DNA of 15,876 nucleotides. Source: UBA1724 sp963632245 (GTDB lineage: Bacteria > Verrucomicrobiota > Lentisphaeria > Oligosphaerales > Oligosphaeraceae). This document shows positions 13,601-15,876 of the stretch, piece after piece. The stretch covers positions 1-15,876 of the forward strand of contig CAVGTF010000038.1 of NCBI GenBank assembly GCA_963632245.1, written 5' to 3'. The position numbers and the translations under genes are program-made. The notes beneath the pieces were generated by a model. It was not told the DNA's origin. It saw nothing but the letters and a program-made list of their open reading frames with translations, and did no database searches. Positions within the stretch are counted from its first letter, which is position 1, and each line of letters opens with the position of its first letter.

Positions 13601-15876
13601 GTGGCTTAATGGGCAGCTTCGCCGCACAAGCTCGGAACTGGAGGGGACGATGGACTACGCTTACGATGGCTTCGGACGGCGTTCCCGCATCACGACAGAG
13701 CGCAATGGCGTCCGCCTCTCTTCGTTGACAACTTATGATGCGGATGGGAATGCCGTGTCGGAGACTGTCACGGCTGGCGGAGAGTCCCGCACCCTCCGCC
13801 GCACATTGGAAAAGTCTGGACGCGTCATTTGGGAGGAGATGCCCGACGGGAGTCGCTTGCTCTTCCAATATGACCTTCGGGGAAATCTCGTGCTTGAGAG
13901 TGGCGATGCCCATCGCGTGGCGTATGCCTACGACCACCGGAACCGCCGTATCTCCATGACGACCTGGCGGGATCCCTCCGGGCAGGGAGAGGGTGACATG
14001 ACGCGCTGGTCTTATGACGAGTGCGGCCGCATGGTCCGCAAGACCTATGCGGACGGGACGCACGTGGATTACACATACGACGCAGACAGCAATGAGCTCT
14101 CGCGCACTTCAGCGCGGGGCATCGTGCGGACGAGTTCGTATGACGCGGCAGGCAGGCGGGTGGCGGTCTCCTACTCCGATGGAACGCCATCTCTGTCGTG
14201 CGCATACGATCGTGCAGGACGCCTGGTCAGTGTGACGGATGCCGCGGGAACCCGGACTTTGGTTTACGACGCCAATGGAAACTGCATCTCCGAGAGTGTT
14301 CCGCAGGTCGCGGGAGGCGTTGTCTCAAGGACTTTCGATGCCCTGAACCGTCCTGCGGGGCTTTCCCTCAGAGATGGCGAGAATGCGGATCTAGAGACCG
14401 CGTTTTCCTACGATGCCCTCGGACGCCTGGCTTCTGTCGCAAGCCGGCAAAACGCGGTGCATTTTGACTATCGCATCCATGGCTCGGAGCCTGCAGGATG
14501 GCGCTGGCAGCGAAATGGCGACCAGGTGGCTACAGTCGCAGTCTCCCGGGATGCCTGGGATGACGTGGCGGGGATCTCCTTCGGGAATGTCGGGGAGATG
14601 CACCGCATGGACTTCCGGCACGACACGGCAGGGCGCCTCAACAAGGCGGATTTCGCGGATGGCTACTCCTGGCTCTACGGCTACGACCGTCTCTCCCAGG
14701 TCGTCTCCGCCCAACGTGTTGAGACCAGCACCGGAACCCCTGTGGAAAACGGCTTCTTCCATTATGAATATGATGGCGCGGGAAATCGCCTCTCCTCCCA
14801 GGACGGCTCCACTGCGGCAAGGCGCCATTACGTATCGAACTCGCTAAACCAGTATGCGAGTATCGCTGCCGCTGGTGTTATCCCCATCCGGGGGTGTGCC
14901 GACGAGGATGCCTCTGTGGCAGTCACTGCGACGGTGGATGGAGACGCGACGGTATACATTCCCGCTCGAAATGGCCAGGACTTCGCCGTTGATATCCCCG
15001 TGGACAACTCGGCCGGCACGGTTACTGCCCATGTTGCGGTAGACGCCGTGAAGCACGACGGCACATTGGACCAGGAGCTGAGACGACGGCTGTCGGGCGA
15101 CTATGTTGTGCCGGCTGCGGTTACGGAGGCTCTTTCCTACGATGCAGACGGAAATATGCTTTCCCAGGATGGCTGGATGTATGCCTGGAATGGCGAAGAC
15201 CGCTTGGTCGCCGCCTCAAAGGAAACGCTTCGCCTGGAGTTCGCCTACGACTATCTCGGACGGCGCTTCGAAAAGAAGGTCTATCGCGATGGCGTCCTCT
15301 CCGCACATGCGCTCTTCGTCTACGATGGCCTTCGGCAGATCGCCGAATACGACGCCCTCAATGGAAATGCACTCCGGAATGCATACCTCCGGCGTCCCAC
15401 TGGCACGGAGGCACCGCTGTTGCGCAATGGCGCCGAGTTCTACATCCCGGATGCCAGCGGAAACATCGCCGCCCTCGTCGATGAAACAGGCACCATCACA
15501 GAGACATATGCCTATGATCCATTCGGAAACTGCATCAGCACCGGAACCTCCACGAACCCCTTCCGCTTCTCCTCCGAGTTCCATGATGACGAAACAGGAC
15601 TGGTCTACTACAACTATAGGTACTACTGCCCACGCCTGGGACGGTGGATATCTAGAGATACTCTTGATGTGGTAGGTGGAGAGTCGCAATGGAAAGGTGG
15701 TGCAAGGGGGGCGGTTGCTATGTCTGGGCAAGGAAAGAATCCTTCATTTGCGGGCTTGAATATCCCTTATTGCGTTGCAAAATGTGTTTTGCAAGAATGG
15801 TTGATGGATGCATACTTTGAGCGATTGTCAAAAGCAGAATTGGCAGGTGCAGTAAAGGCAAAATGTGAATTAGAGT
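10697..15876 (+). CDS. Very large secreted RHS/YD-repeat protein, 3' end beyond the window, apparent frameshift near the start
   Basis: From ATG 10697 the protein begins MTGAVRRVIAVLAVFVLLG, a signal peptide, with likely cleavage near AGEANA. That frame stops at 10826-10828. The body is in another frame, open from 10701 to the window end; dropping one G from 10807-10812 joins them as ...SGTAGDVAGFDREVE. Without the join, the body could start at ATG 10788 without a signal. The head (~10800-11940) is Cys- and Gly-containing beta-type sequence I do not recognise. From ~12050 about 25 YD/RHS repeats follow (for example YDEEGR, YDAAGR, YDEYGR, YDALGR), with the motif YGCCGP near 12672 and two DxDxDG loops (about 11989-12010 and 13311-13338) that look calcium-binding. 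The conserved RHS core end, DDETGLVYYNYRYYCPRLGR (15585-15644) then WISRD, is present, after which family similarity stops. RHS proteins form a hollow beta shell carrying a variable C-terminal domain, often a toxin. At least 1700 codons. Confidence 0.85.
10807..10812 (+). other. G6 homopolymer: apparent frameshift site in the RHS gene
   Basis: The signal-peptide frame and the RHS-body frame are offset by one base and change over in or near this run; deleting one G gives continuous coding. It could be a sequencing or assembly error, a genuine disabling mutation, or a slippage site that switches export on and off. Six G is short for classical phase variation. Confidence 0.5.
15666..15876 (+). 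other. Variable C-terminal extension of the RHS protein (start only)
   Basis: Directly after WISRDTL the frame stays open but composition changes: by hand count the last 116 bases are about 39% G+C, against clearly G+C-rich RHS repeats before. The usual core ending (GxNLYxFVxNNPxxxxDxxG) is missing; instead the sequence reads DVVGGESQWKGG, then a Cys-containing, probably helical stretch (YCVAKCVLQEWLMDAYFERL). This fits a recombined, horizontally exchanged C-terminal domain. The activity cannot be named because the domain is truncated by the window edge. Confidence 0.55.

Overview
This is a G+C-rich bacterial window with eight solid protein genes and one open-ended one. Several features point to the PVC group (Lentisphaerae/Verrucomicrobia-like, possibly gut-derived): a MerR/excisionase-type HTH fused to a fructose-type PTS EIIA domain, a CBS/DRTGG family II pyrophosphatase, a large secreted glycoside hydrolase, and an RHS protein with a 'YGCCG' motif. 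That placement rests on recalled family distributions and is only moderately secure. At six of nine starts I see no Shine-Dalgarno sequence. Clear ones precede the TM2, deacetylase and RHS genes.

Layout, left to right. 1-233 holds a structured intergenic repeat (copy A) just downstream of a minus-strand gene for a 1023-residue secreted glycoside hydrolase-like protein (234-3305). A divergent 285-bp gap contains a hairpin and a 46-codon candidate leader ORF whose stop overlaps the start of a small TM2-domain membrane protein (3591-3851, +), which is followed by a hairpin terminator. The 384-bp convergent gap 3852-4235 is almost entirely repeats: a long inverted repeat (B), a second two-hairpin element (C), and a 7-bp tandem repeat that runs into the 3' end of the next gene.

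Five minus-strand genes then form a probable directon, transcribed from about 9264 down to 4236: the HTH-EIIA regulator, truA (tRNA pseudouridine synthase), a membrane-anchored flavodoxin, a CBS/DRTGG manganese-dependent inorganic pyrophosphatase, and a CE4 polysaccharide deacetylase. The last three are separated by only 12-16 bp and could be co-transcribed. The divergent intergenic stretch 9265-9655, with an A+T-rich block, lies between the regulator and an EamA/DMT-family transporter (9656-10528, +).

The right third (10697 to the window end, +) is one very large RHS/YD-repeat protein running off the edge. Its signal peptide lies in a different frame from the body. Removing one G from a G6 run at 10807-10812 joins them, so there is a sequencing error, a real frameshift, or a contingency site. 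The RHS core ends at about 15665, after which base composition drops sharply and the usual core ending is replaced by unfamiliar sequence. This is the pattern of a swapped polymorphic C-terminal domain, here cut off by the window edge.

The points most worth a second look are the structured repeat family, the RHS head frameshift and tail switch, and the leader ORF in front of the TM2 gene. No complete new defence or mobile system is demonstrable from this window alone.
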